Notes under the pieces: generated by a model
What the model saw: the letters and a program-made list of their open reading frames with translations, nothing else
Databases searched by the model: none
Told to the model about the DNA's origin: nothing
NCBI RefSeq assembly: GCF_024168825.1
Contig: NZ_JALJWH010000003.1
Location: 62,001 to 126,000 of the forward strand
DNA: 64,000 nt
Source of the DNA: Paenarthrobacter sp. A20
Lineage (GTDB): Bacteria; Actinomycetota; Actinomycetes; Actinomycetales; Micrococcaceae
Direction of reading: 5' to 3'
Position numbers and translations under genes: made by a program
Shown: in pieces, positions 1-8,605 of the stretch
Numbering within the stretch: position 1 is the stretch's first letter
How the letters are laid out: each line of letters starts with the position of its first letter

Positions 1-383
1 ACGGTGAAGGAGTAGTTGCCTTCGATGGGGTGCCCATCGGAGGAAACCGTGCGCCAGAGGACCTTGTAGACGCCATTGGCTCCTGCAGTGATGGCTGTGG
101 AAATGGTCGGGCCCTCCACGGTGACCTTGCCGTCACTGAGGGTCTTGCCCGTCTCATCGGTGACGGTGATGACGCTCAGGTTCAGCTGCTCTGTGTCCAG
201 AGGAGGCTCCGAGAGCGTCAGGGACACGCTGCCGGGGGCTGCGGTGACCGTGGTGTCCTTCGCCGGCACGGTGGATTCCAAGGCGTCGTGGGCCAGCGCC
301 GGCGTGGCGGCGAAAGCCGGGATGAGGAAGGCAGCGGCGATAGCCAGCCGGAGGCGGAGGCGTCGGGGATTATGGGGTTTCAT
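1..383 (-). CDS. copC: CopC-domain copper resistance protein (3' end cut by window edge)
   Basis: Secreted copper-binding protein of the CopC/YobA family. The visible 127 residues begin MKPHNPRR, followed by a signal peptide with a hydrophobic stretch and an AxA-like cleavage site ending ALAHDALE. The histidine just after cleavage is the usual N-terminal Cu(II) ligand. The immunoglobulin-like fold follows, with the family's SLTLSEPP and late SSDGHPIEGNYSF motifs, the latter carrying a second conserved His. The C-terminal part, often a membrane anchor, lies outside the window. It is the last visible gene of a minus-strand run with the DsbA, CDF and CmtR-like genes, so copper handling is the likely role. 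Confidence 0.85.
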   Translation of the reverse strand, partial: MKPHNPRRLRLRLAIAAAFLIPAFAATPALAHDALESTVPAKDTTVTAAPGSVSLTLSEPPLDTEQLNLSVITVTDETGKTLSDGKVTVEGPTISTAITAGANGVYKVLWRTVSSDGHPIEGNYSFT

Positions 384-455
384 GATGGATTCTGCAATTC
401 TGCTGGAGCTAAAAAAGGGGACCGGGCAGTGGCCGGGACGTCCTGAAACACATGC

Positions 456-1064
456 TCAGTACGTGCCGGCGAACGCGCACAGCGGAGGTCCCCGCACGGG
501 CGGTCGGAGCAGAACCTTCCACCGCAGAGAGAGGGTCTCGGCCGCAATGAGCGGAACATAACGGCACCCCGGGATTGCAGACGGTTCAAGCGTTTCCACC
601 AAGGGCCGCAGCCAGCCCGCCAAGGCCCACAGTGCGGATTCCCCCCGCGCCATCAGAACAGCGGTAACGAGAACCGCGGCCACGTGCATGCCGAGCATTC
701 CGAGGCTGGCATCTGCGCTCAGGTGGTCATGCGGCGCCCCCGCGGCGACGCTTCCCGTGCCGCCGGGCAATCCACCGTGGTGGGCGACGGCGGGTGTGGG
801 CGTCCCGGGTCCGGACAACGCCGAGAAGGCCAGGTGCAGCGTCGCCTGACCAATGCCAAGATATGCGGCCAGGGCGGGGGCCGTCATTTTCCGGCCCGCC
901 AACATTACTGCCGACAGCGCAACGACAGCTGCCAGAGCGGTCATCACCGGAAAGGCCGGGAGTTCACCGCCGGCCAGGACATGCGCTGCGACCGCCAATG
1001 TCAGGACCGTCACCGCAACCGCAGTGGCTCTGGGGATGCGGAATGGTGCACGCGCAGAAGTCAT
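456..1064 (-). CDS. Membrane protein of unknown function in a copper-gene context
   Basis: 202 residues that I cannot assign to a named family. Four hydrophobic segments are visible: about residues 14-32, 36-55, 63-82 and 124-140. Between the last two lies a His-rich loop containing AHHGG and APHDHL, which could bind metal. The C-terminal 60 residues are less hydrophobic. A good ribosome site (AAGGAGTGG) precedes the ATG. It sits between the CopC-domain gene and the DsbA-like gene on the same strand. A palindrome lies just upstream. Copper or periplasmic metal handling is inferred from context only. Confidence 0.6.
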   Translation of the reverse strand: MTSARAPFRIPRATAVAVTVLTLAVAAHVLAGGELPAFPVMTALAAVVALSAVMLAGRKMTAPALAAYLGIGQATLHLAFSALSGPGTPTPAVAHHGGLPGGTGSVAAGAPHDHLSADASLGMLGMHVAAVLVTAVLMARGESALWALAGWLRPLVETLEPSAIPGCRYVPLIAAETLSLRWKVLLRPPVRGPPLCAFAGTY

Positions 1065-1095
1065 CGCGCACCACTCCTTTCGGGGAAACTATTTG

Positions 1096-1112
1096 TTCTA
1101 CGTTATGTAGAA
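1096..1112. promoter_or_regulatory. Palindrome TTCTAC-N5-GTAGAA, candidate ArsR-type operator
   Basis: Perfect 6-bp arms with a 5-bp spacer lie 32 bp upstream of the gene starting at 1064. The core read on the minus strand, ACATAACG, recurs at about 3146-3155 in front of the CmtR-like gene (AACATAACGG). The same repressor may therefore control both. No binding data can be read from sequence. Confidence 0.35.
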
Positions 1113-1159
1113 TGCCGATGTTGGGGCAATAATGCCCGGTACACCTGTGCTGCTGGCCT

Positions 1160-1855
1160 CTATTTTGCGGCGTCTGCGAGCAGCTGCCGGAATTGTTCTT
1201 CGGTTTGCAAGGTCAACATTTCGCCGTTGAGGAAGAACGTCGGAGTTCCCTTGACCCCGAGAGCGGTGCCGTCGGCGATGTCTTTCTTGATCCGTTCCTT
1301 GGTCTTGTCATCGGCCACGGCGGCGTCATAGGCTGCCAGGTCCAGTCCGAGATCCTGGGCGAAGGTGCGGAACAGCGGCGCCTGGGACTCGGTCTTCTCG
1401 CCCCACTGCGGCTGGGTTTCGAACATCTTGGCATACATTTGCTCGTATTTGCCCTGCTGGGCGGCGGCTTCCACAGCGAGGGCTGCGGTGGCTGAGTTAC
1501 GGTGCGCCGGCAAGGGGAAGTAGCGGTTGACGAAGGTGATCCGGTCACCGAATTCCTTCTTCAGTTCCTCCACCAACGGCTGTGCGGCAAGGCACGCTTC
1601 GCATTCGAAGTCCAGGAATTCCACCAGCTGGGCTTTTTCCGTGGTTGGAGAGGTGACGCGGTGGCTGTCGTCGCGGACCAGTTGGGCTTCTGCGGCGGCA
1701 GCCGGCGTCTGGGCGGCCGGGGCGGGCTTGTTCAGCGTGAACACTGTGTACCAGATCACCCCGACGGCGACGAGGACGGCCAGCAGGACCCAGATGAAGA
1801 CCCTGGCTTTCTTGGCGGTGTCCATGGGAGGGGGAGGGGTTTTGGTTTGTGTCAT
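1160..1855 (-). CDS. DsbA-family membrane-anchored thiol-disulfide oxidoreductase
   Basis: 231 residues. One N-terminal membrane anchor (about residues 19-41) is followed by an Ala/Pro linker and a thioredoxin-like DsbA domain from about residue 75. The active site reads FECEAC (CxxC), and the cis-proline loop is GTPTFFLNG near the C-terminus. The family oxidises or isomerises disulfides outside the membrane. The CDF stop codon overlaps this gene's start by one base, so they are translationally coupled in one operon (cmtR-like, CDF, this gene). A role in folding Cys-containing metal or cytochrome proteins encoded nearby is inferred. Confidence 0.88.
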   Translation of the reverse strand: MTQTKTPPPPMDTAKKARVFIWVLLAVLVAVGVIWYTVFTLNKPAPAAQTPAAAAEAQLVRDDSHRVTSPTTEKAQLVEFLDFECEACLAAQPLVEELKKEFGDRITFVNRYFPLPAHRNSATAALAVEAAAQQGKYEQMYAKMFETQPQWGEKTESQAPLFRTFAQDLGLDLAAYDAAVADDKTKERIKKDIADGTALGVKGTPTFFLNGEMLTLQTEEQFRQLLADAAK

Positions 1856-2772
1856 CAGTGGTGGATGCTTTCCTGGTCGCGGTGGGAGGCGGGTTCGATC
1901 TGGAAGGTGGAGTGTTCGACGCTGATGTCGAAGTGCTGGGCCACGCAGTCCTGCAGGTCCGCCAGAATGCTGGCGGCATGCCCGTCGGTCATGCAGTTGT
2001 CCTCGACGGTGACGTGGGCGGACAGGACCGGGGTTCCGGAGGCCACGAGGGAGGCATGAAGGTCGTGTACGTCGATGACGTGGGGCAGGGCCAGGATGTG
2101 CTCCCGCACCTTGGCCAGGTCCAGGCCTTTGGGCGTGGATTCCATGAGCACGTTCACGGTGTCGCGGAGAAGTTTGAGGGTGCGCGGGATGATCAGCACG
2201 CCGATCAGCAAGGACACCAGGGCGTCAGCCTGAAGCCATCCGGTCAGAGCAATGATGATGGCGGCGGCGATGACGGCGACGGACCCGAGGGCGTCGTTGA
2301 GGACCTCCAGGAAGGCTGCCTTCATGTTGAAGTTGTGGTTCCGCCCGGAGGCCAGGATTATCAGGCCGATGGCATTGCCGGCCAGACCGATGATGCCGAA
2401 CCAGAGCATGGTGGATTCGCCGATTTCCGGGGGCTCGAAGAGCCGTCGGATGCCTTCGACGATGACGAAACCGCCGACAGCCAGCAGCAGCGCGGCCTGC
2501 CCGGCGGCGGCAATGATTTCGGCGCGCTTGTAACCCCAGGTGCGCTTCAGTGTGGCCGGTTTCAACGCCAGGGACGCGGCAATGAGGGCGATCAGCAGCC
2601 CGGCCGAGTCGGTGAACATGTGGCCGGCGTCGGCCAGCAGCGCCAGGCTGCCGGTCAGCGCGGAGCCGATGATCTCGGCAATCATCACCGTGAAGGTGAT
2701 GGCAAAAACGGCGATGAGTTTGCCGCGCCGGGAGGTTGCCTCGGCGGCGTGGTCGTGCTCGTGACCGCTCAT
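1855..2772 (-). CDS. Cation diffusion facilitator (CDF/CzcD-type) efflux transporter
   Basis: 305 residues from MSGHEHDHAAEA. I chose this start, not an ATG 57 bp further up, because it overlaps the stop of the upstream regulator as ATGA. The N-terminus is His-rich. Six membrane helices follow. The metal-site motif LLADAGHMFTDSAG is in TM2 and the matching FLEVLNDALGS is in TM5; the HxxxD pattern in TM2 and the N/D pattern in TM5 suit Zn, Cd or Co. A cytoplasmic ferredoxin-like domain makes up the last 90 residues. It exports divalent metal by proton antiport. Control by the upstream CmtR-like protein is inferred. Confidence 0.9.
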   Translation of the reverse strand: MSGHEHDHAAEATSRRGKLIAVFAITFTVMIAEIIGSALTGSLALLADAGHMFTDSAGLLIALIAASLALKPATLKRTWGYKRAEIIAAAGQAALLLAVGGFVIVEGIRRLFEPPEIGESTMLWFGIIGLAGNAIGLIILASGRNHNFNMKAAFLEVLNDALGSVAVIAAAIIIALTGWLQADALVSLLIGVLIIPRTLKLLRDTVNVLMESTPKGLDLAKVREHILALPHVIDVHDLHASLVASGTPVLSAHVTVEDNCMTDGHAASILADLQDCVAQHFDISVEHSTFQIEPASHRDQESIHH

Positions 2773-3143
2773 GAGTGGACCTCCAGAACGTCGGCGGAAA
2801 CGGGGCCGGTGGTGGTGTCCTGGTCGCATTCGGGTTCGGCGCAGCCGCAGATGGTGTCCACGGTCAGGATGGTGCCCAGCAGGTCATCCAGCGCGTGGGC
2901 CAGTTTCGCGTCGGCGAGTTCGTAGCGGACCCGGCGCCCTGCCGGCTCCGCGGCGACCAGGCCGCAGTCCCGCAGGCAGGCCAGATGGTTGGAGAGGATC
3001 TGGCGGCTGACCCCGATGCTCTCAGCCAGATCCGAGGGGAACGCCGGACCGTCCTTGAGCTGCAGCAGGACCGCGGCCCTGGTCGGGTCCGCGAGGGCTT
3101 TCCCGAACCGGGCCAACACGTCAATCGTGGAAAGTATGCGCAT
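2769..3143 (-). CDS. ArsR/SmtB-family metal sensor, CmtR-like
   Basis: 124 residues starting MRILSTID. A winged helix spans roughly residues 5-95. The recognition region contains CLRDCGL, which matches the paired cysteines of mycobacterial CmtR (Cd/Pb sensor), and a third Cys-rich element DTICGCAEPEC near the C-terminus corresponds to the CmtR C-terminal Cys ligand. Such proteins repress efflux genes until Cd(II) or Pb(II) binds. It overlaps the CDF gene by 4 bp and is first in the operon. The upstream sequence AACATAACGG resembles half of the palindrome at 1096. Confidence 0.88.
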   Translation of the reverse strand: MRILSTIDVLARFGKALADPTRAAVLLQLKDGPAFPSDLAESIGVSRQILSNHLACLRDCGLVAAEPAGRRVRYELADAKLAHALDDLLGTILTVDTICGCAEPECDQDTTTGPVSADVLEVHS

Positions 3144-3213
3144 ACCCGTTATGTTACAGAATTTCTTGGATTCAGGAAGTTCTGTACTGATTCTTTTCCA
3201 CGCTTTGCCCTGA

Positions 3214-5322
3214 CTAGCCGTTGCTGTCATGGCCCCGGTTCCTGGTGTCGCGTTCCTCCAGTTGGGCGAGCATGGCATTGTAGGCGTCCAGGTCCGCATC
3301 GTTGGTGCGGATAGCCGCCCTGTCACTGCGCCGCATTTCGCGGGCGTCCGAACGTGACCACATGACGGCCACGCCAATGGCAATCAGCAAGGTCGGGACT
3401 TCGCCGATGCCCCAGGTAATCGCACCGGCCATCTGCTGGTCCTCCAAGGGCGGGGCGCCCCATTCACGGCCCAATTCGGTGAACCACTCGGGTTGGATCA
3501 GGGTGGTTGACCCCATCAGCGTGACGCCGAAGAAGGCGTGGAAGGCCATCGTGGCCAGCAGCAGCAGCAGCCGGAGCGGGTAGGGTGCGCGGCGCGGGAC
3601 GGGGTCGGTGCCGATCATCGACAGGACGAACAGGTAGCCGGTAATCACGAAGTGGACCGTCATGAGTTCGTGCCCGACGTGCTCCCTAAGTGCGAAGCCG
3701 AAGGCGTCGGAGTAGTAGAACAGGACGATGGATCCGGCGAAATTGGCGGCGACGAACAAGGGGTGGGTCACGATGGCCGCCACCCGGGAATGGATCAGGG
3801 CCATGAGCCACTCGCGTGGTCCGCGGGACCCGTCGCGGCGGGGTGTCAGTGTCCGCAGTGCCAGGGTGACCGGGGCTCCGAGGACGAGGAAGACCGGAAC
3901 GACCATGGTCAGGGCCATGTGGTCGAGCATGTGGGCGCTGAACAGGATCCGCCCATACACGGACGGCCCGCCCGAGGTGAAGAACACCAGCGCTGCCAGG
4001 CCCACGAGCCAGGCTACGCTGCGGATCCACGGCCAGCTGTCTCCGCGGCGGCGCAGACGCTGCGCCGCGCGCAGATAGAGGTACGCGGCGAACACGGCGA
4101 AGGCGATCCAGAGCCAGTCCGGCCGCCAGATGGTGAACCAGCGTTCGGGTGTCAGTTCCGGTGGCAGGAGGTATCCGGTGAGAATCTCCGCGGGCGTCAG
4201 GGCCGGCCGGATGTCTTCCCCGGCCGGTGGCGGGGTCCGGCTCAGGGCGGCGGCGAGCCCGCTGACGGCGCCCATGATCAGCAGTTCCACCACAATGAAG
4301 CGCCACAGCAACCGGTTGGCTTGGCCGGTCCGGTTCTTCACGCTGAGGGCGGGAATAAGCCTTTTCCGGTGCAGGTATCCGATGGCCCCCAAGGCGATGG
4401 CCGCCGTCGTCTTCGCGATGAGCAGAACCCCGTAGGGGGAGGCAATGCCGGCCGGCAGCTCGATGCGGATGGCGGCATTGATGATTCCCGAAGCCACGAC
4501 GAGGACAAAGGCGAAGCCGGCCAGGGTGGAAAACCGTTTGAGGACTTCTGCGGTGTCTTTGCCGAAGGCCGTCCCGCCCACGGCCAGTGCGATCAGGCCG
4601 CCCAGCCATAGGCACACCCCGACCAGGTGCAGACCCAAGGAGTTGATGGCCTGCTCGTGATCGTTGCCGCCGGCGGCGTGGCCGATCAGCACCACCGGCA
4701 CCAGACCGCCCACCGCGAGCAGGGCTGCGGCGGCCAGCCCGGCGCTGGAGCGCACGCCAAAGGTCAGGGTGGCAACGACCGCGGCGATGATGACGACCCA
4801 CAGCCAGGCCGCGCCGTTGGGAAGCTCAGTGATGTAGGAGACGATCTGGGCCGCGAACTCGCGGCTGCCCGAAACCGGCACCCCGGCAATATCGGCGAAG
4901 CTGAACACCAGCACCGCCCCGGCCGAAAGAGTCCAGACCAGGCTCGCCACCGAGGCCAGCACCATGATCCGGCTGAACGCCGGATGCTCATCAGCGGCCG
5001 CGATCTCCGCCGCGGATAGGTCCGCCGTGCGGGACCCGGATCCGCGGCCCTTGCGGCCCCGCAGTACCGGCGGCACGATGAAGGCCGCGAAGAACAGGGC
5101 GCCGATGGTGGCCGCAGCTGCTACGTTCTGCACTGTCTGGGCCACGCCGTAGCCCCACCGGACCAAAGCGCCGGGATCCCGGGTTTCCGCCGGCAAGGTC
5201 CCCCTGCCGTAGGCCGTCGCCACCAGGACCACGATCACGGCGATCACGCCGGCCGCGGCCAGCCACCGCAATTTCGGCGAGGTGGTTGGGCTGCCGCTGG
5301 CAGCGGGGGCTTTCAAAGCCAC
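3214..5322 (-). CDS. CopD / CtaG fusion: copper import and oxidase-assembly membrane protein
   Basis: 702 residues with many membrane helices. The N-terminal half (to about residue 370) is a CopD-like domain: hydrophobic helices with AHMLDHM-like and GHAAGGNDH segments that can bind copper. The C-terminal half (about 390-670) is a CtaG-type (caa3_CtaG) domain with the family motifs FSAHMLDHMALTMVVP and EHVGHELMTVHFVITGYLF. The polar C-terminal tail ends DLDAYNAML, as in the stand-alone CtaG gene at 6012. This two-domain arrangement is common in actinobacteria, where it is thought to supply copper to cytochrome oxidase. It diverges from the ArsR gene at 5544. Confidence 0.88.
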   Translation of the reverse strand: MALKAPAASGSPTTSPKLRWLAAAGVIAVIVVLVATAYGRGTLPAETRDPGALVRWGYGVAQTVQNVAAAATIGALFFAAFIVPPVLRGRKGRGSGSRTADLSAAEIAAADEHPAFSRIMVLASVASLVWTLSAGAVLVFSFADIAGVPVSGSREFAAQIVSYITELPNGAAWLWVVIIAAVVATLTFGVRSSAGLAAAALLAVGGLVPVVLIGHAAGGNDHEQAINSLGLHLVGVCLWLGGLIALAVGGTAFGKDTAEVLKRFSTLAGFAFVLVVASGIINAAIRIELPAGIASPYGVLLIAKTTAAIALGAIGYLHRKRLIPALSVKNRTGQANRLLWRFIVVELLIMGAVSGLAAALSRTPPPAGEDIRPALTPAEILTGYLLPPELTPERWFTIWRPDWLWIAFAVFAAYLYLRAAQRLRRRGDSWPWIRSVAWLVGLAALVFFTSGGPSVYGRILFSAHMLDHMALTMVVPVFLVLGAPVTLALRTLTPRRDGSRGPREWLMALIHSRVAAIVTHPLFVAANFAGSIVLFYYSDAFGFALREHVGHELMTVHFVITGYLFVLSMIGTDPVPRRAPYPLRLLLLLATMAFHAFFGVTLMGSTTLIQPEWFTELGREWGAPPLEDQQMAGAITWGIGEVPTLLIAIGVAVMWSRSDAREMRRSDRAAIRTNDADLDAYNAMLAQLEERDTRNRGHDSNG

Positions 5323-5543
5323 AATGGTTCCTTAACGCTGGTCCCGTACCTGCCCCTCCATGGCCTGGGAGTCAGGCGGCGCCGATGCAGTCCGGCGCCA
5401 TTCAAGATTATCTGTAGAGTTGTTCAGACGTTAATCGGTGGCCGACGGACACCTTCCGATCCAGGCAGTACGGCCTGGTCAGGCACGGACCGCACGTCAG
5501 AAGGCAAATGCGACGCATTAGCAGGTAGAGGTAGTCTTAATGA

Positions 5544-5966
5544 ATGACCGGAACAGCACAGGCAACGCCGACGCCCAGCCAGCCGGGCAGCGACTGCGCC
5601 GTTCGGCTGGTCGATGCCGAAAAGGTCGAGGCCGTCCGGTCCCGAATGCCAGCGGACACGGACGTGACGGATCTCGCGGTGATTTTCGGGCTGCTCTCGG
5701 ACCCGGGACGGGTCAGGATCCTCATCGCGCTGCTCGAAGGGGAGATGTGTGTGTGCGATTTGGCCGCCACCACAGGGTTGAGCGAATCCGGTGTTTCCCA
5801 TGCGCTGCGCCTGCTGCGCGGCCCGCGGGTGGTGCAGGTCCGTCGGGCCGGCCGGATGGCCTACTATTCATTGGCCGACTCGCACGTGCGCATGCTGCTC
5901 GATCTAGGTCTCACGCACGTCGGACACGCCGGTCTGGACCGCCTGAAAATGGTCAGCAACAACTAA
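5544..5966 (+). CDS. ArsR/SmtB-family metal sensor with CadC-type and alpha-5-type sites
   Basis: 140 residues. The winged helix spans about residues 40-125. The sequence EMCVCDLAATTGLSESGVSH carries the CVC metal motif of the CadC/SmtB alpha-3N class (Cd/Pb/Zn). A His/Asp-containing last helix (DSHVRMLLDLGLTHVGH) resembles the alpha-5 zinc site of CzrA/SmtB, so two metal sites are possible. The gene is divergent from CopD/CtaG (3214-5322) and lies 45 bp before CtaG (6012). It probably controls one or both, though its operator is not obvious. Confidence 0.85.
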   Translation: MTGTAQATPTPSQPGSDCAVRLVDAEKVEAVRSRMPADTDVTDLAVIFGLLSDPGRVRILIALLEGEMCVCDLAATTGLSESGVSHALRLLRGPRVVQVRRAGRMAYYSLADSHVRMLLDLGLTHVGHAGLDRLKMVSNN

Positions 5967-6011
5967 CTTACGCCCCTGACCAGGCCGCCGTGGCCGGACG
6001 GGGTCACTGAT

Positions 6012-6980
6012 ATGGGTGAGCCTGGAGTAGAGGGCCCGGTATGGCTCCCCTCGTTGCCGCCTTCGCTGGGGGAGTATCTCGCACCGAACCTGCAGCCTGT
6101 TCCCCTGATCCCTGCCCTGACACTGCTGGCCGCGGTCCTCTACCTCGCCGGCGCGATCAGTCTCTGGCGGCAGGGCCGGCACTGGTCCCCGATACGCACC
6201 GCCTCGTTCCTGTTCGGCTGCCTGGCCATCATCGTCGTCATGGGAGCCGGAATTGAAGGGTACGGGCTGCGGATGTTCTCCATTTTCATGTTCCAGCAGC
6301 TGACCCTGATGATGGCTGTCCCGCCCCTGCTGGTCATAGGATCCCCCGGTACCTTGCTGCTGAGGGCGACCCCGCACAACCTGCTGGGCCGGCCGGTCCT
6401 AAAGCTTGCCCTCTGGGGCCTTCGGTCGCGTGCGGGCCGGTGGGCCATTCACCCGGCCTTCATGGTGCCGCTGTTCCTGCTCAGCTTCTACGGGGTCTAT
6501 TTTTCCGGGCTCGCGGACCTGCTGCTGCCGAACTGGTATGGCCATGTGGGGCTGGAATTGTTGTTCCTGGCCGCGGGCATCCTCTTCACGGTGCCGCTGA
6601 TTTCCGCTGACCCGCTGCCGAGCAGGCAGACACACTTCGGCCGGTTGTTGGACATCTTTGCCGAGATGCCGCTGCATGCCTTTTTCGGTGTCGTGATCAT
6701 GATGGCCACCGCGCCCATGGTCAAGTTTTTCGCCGCGCCGCCGGAGAGCTGGAACGTGGACCCCATGCAGGACCAAGGACTGGCCGGCGGGCTGGCCTGG
6801 TCCTACGGGGAGCTGCCGGGAGTGCTGTTGTTGATGTTCATCCTGGTTCGCTGGCAACGGGACGAGGCCCGGGGCTGGGTCAAATCCGAACGCAAGGCTG
6901 CGGTAGCGGGGGACCCTGACCTGGACGCCTACAACGAATACCTGCAACAACTGGCCAACCGCCCGGTGCGCCGACGATGA
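6012..6980 (+). CDS. ctaG: CtaG-family cytochrome c oxidase assembly protein
   Basis: 322 residues with about seven hydrophobic helices. The family signature segments are present: the FSIFMFQQLTLMMAVPPLLV core, GHVGLELLFLAAGILF, and the C-terminal AYNEYLQQL tail. It belongs to the caa3_CtaG group that helps install copper in cytochrome oxidase. The start codon has only a weak ribosome site, so a nearby alternative start is possible. Its stop overlaps the ResB start (ATGA), giving an operon ctaG-resB-SURF1. It is a second copy of the domain found at the C-terminus of the 3214-5322 protein. Confidence 0.88.
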   Translation: MGEPGVEGPVWLPSLPPSLGEYLAPNLQPVPLIPALTLLAAVLYLAGAISLWRQGRHWSPIRTASFLFGCLAIIVVMGAGIEGYGLRMFSIFMFQQLTLMMAVPPLLVIGSPGTLLLRATPHNLLGRPVLKLALWGLRSRAGRWAIHPAFMVPLFLLSFYGVYFSGLADLLLPNWYGHVGLELLFLAAGILFTVPLISADPLPSRQTHFGRLLDIFAEMPLHAFFGVVIMMATAPMVKFFAAPPESWNVDPMQDQGLAGGLAWSYGELPGVLLLMFILVRWQRDEARGWVKSERKAAVAGDPDLDAYNEYLQQLANRPVRRR

Positions 6981-8605
6981 CATTACCTGACACTTCAACA
7001 CCGGCCGCCGATCAGGCGCAGCACCCCGTATTGCCGGCATTGGGGCCCTGTGGGATGCTGCGCTGGGCCTGGCGGCAGCTGACCAGCATGCGAACGGCCC
7101 TGTTCCTGCTGCTCCTGCTCGCAGTGGCCGCCGTGCCGGGCTCGCTGTTCCCGCAACGATCAGCCAATCCCGCCCTCGTTACCCGGTACATCAAGGACAA
7201 CCCGGCCTACGGGCCGGTCCTGGACGTGCTGCAGATGTTCGATGTCTACTCCTCCGTGTGGTTCTCAGCCATCTACATCCTGCTCTTCATCTCCCTGATC
7301 GGCTGTGTCGTTCCCAGGGCCCGCACCCACTACAAAGCCTTGCGCTCCCAGCCGCCACGTACCCCAAAACGGCTCTCCCGGCTGCCCGAGTATGGCACCT
7401 TGATCCTGCCCGCTGGGGACGGGATCACCGCGGCCGCCGCGATAGCGGACGCCGCGGACGTGCTGAGGAAGCGCGGCTACCGGGTCGAGGTCAGGGACCG
7501 GGATGGGCTGCGTCCCTCTCTGGGTGCCGAGCGTGGGTTTTTGAAGGAGGCCGGCAACCTGGTGTTCCACACCTCGCTGATCGGGGTGCTGGTGTGTGTG
7601 GCCATCGGCGGGATGTTCGGCTATCGGGGACAGAAGATCCTCATCGAAGGCGGCACTTTCGTCAATACCCTGGTCAGCTACGATGCCTTCACCCCGGGAA
7701 TCAACTTCAACACCGCCTGGCTGGATCCTTTCGCCGTCACTTTGGAGAGCTTCGAGGTCCGTTTCGACAGGGAATCACGCCAGCAGTTCGGCCAGCCGAT
7801 CGACTTCACCGCCGAGCTGAGCACCAAGGACGGAGCGGAGTCCCCGGCACGGGAACAGACCCTGAAAGTCAACGAACCAGTCTATTTCGGTGAAACCGGG
7901 GTGTTCTTGGTCGGCAACGGCTACGCCCCGGTCGTCACCGTCAAGGACGGCACCGGGAAAACCGCCTTCAGCGGTCCCGTGGTGTCCATCCCCAACGACG
8001 GGGTCTACACCTCTTCGGTGGTCCTCAAGGTCCCGGACGCCGCACCATCCCAGCTGGGCTTTGTCGGGTTCTTCCTGCCCTCGGCCATCAAGAACGACCA
8101 GGGCGTGTCCTACAGCTTCGACCCCGATCCCCTGAACCCGCAGCTGAGCCTGAACTCGTACTACGGGGACCTCGGGCTGGACACCGGAGCGCCGCAAAAC
8201 GTGTACGTCCTGGACGTGGCCAAGCTGACCCAACTCAACGGCAGGGACCTTCCCGCCGGCGGCATCACGCTTCAACCCGGTGCAACGTACACGCTGCCCG
8301 AAGGCAAGGGAAGCATCAGCTTCGACGGGCTTAAACGCTACATCGGGGTGGATGTACGCAGTACCCCCGCCCAGGGCTGGGTGCTGGTATTTTCGCTGCT
8401 GGCCGTGGCAGGGCTCATGGTCTCCCTGTATGTGAACCGGCGCCGGGTATGGGTCCGCGCCGGCACCCACGTGGACGGCAGGACGATGGTCGAATACGGC
8501 CTTCTGGCCCGCGGAGAAGACCACCGCCTAGCCGCCGAGGCGACGGCGATCCGCGCACTGTTGGCACGGCAATGGCAGCTCCAGGAGGAACAGGATGGCG
8601 TATAG
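6977..8605 (+). CDS. resB: ResB, cytochrome c biogenesis protein (System II)
   Basis: 542 residues, normal for actinobacterial ResB. Three N-terminal helices (about residues 38-55, 84-108 and 190-212) are followed by a large extracytoplasmic domain and a last helix around 460-482. Conserved pieces include SMRTALFLLLLLA, SLFPQRSANP, and the heme-handling VFSLLAVAGL region. ResB works with ResC to attach heme to apocytochrome c. No ResC gene is visible. Four-base overlap with ctaG and 11-base overlap with the next gene indicate translational coupling. Confidence 0.92.
   Translation: MTLPDTSTPAADQAQHPVLPALGPCGMLRWAWRQLTSMRTALFLLLLLAVAAVPGSLFPQRSANPALVTRYIKDNPAYGPVLDVLQMFDVYSSVWFSAIYILLFISLIGCVVPRARTHYKALRSQPPRTPKRLSRLPEYGTLILPAGDGITAAAAIADAADVLRKRGYRVEVRDRDGLRPSLGAERGFLKEAGNLVFHTSLIGVLVCVAIGGMFGYRGQKILIEGGTFVNTLVSYDAFTPGINFNTAWLDPFAVTLESFEVRFDRESRQQFGQPIDFTAELSTKDGAESPAREQTLKVNEPVYFGETGVFLVGNGYAPVVTVKDGTGKTAFSGPVVSIPNDGVYTSSVVLKVPDAAPSQLGFVGFFLPSAIKNDQGVSYSFDPDPLNPQLSLNSYYGDLGLDTGAPQNVYVLDVAKLTQLNGRDLPAGGITLQPGATYTLPEGKGSISFDGLKRYIGVDVRSTPAQGWVLVFSLLAVAGLMVSLYVNRRRVWVRAGTHVDGRTMVEYGLLARGEDHRLAAEATAIRALLARQWQLQEEQDGV

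Noticed and set aside
1849..2925. 358-codon + frame opposite the CDF gene
   Set aside because: Gly/Asp-rich mirror of a well-supported transporter.
3538..4611. 357-codon + frame opposite the CopD/CtaG gene
   Set aside because: It is a shadow of a clear membrane-protein gene; its product is low-complexity Gly/Gln/Arg with no motif.
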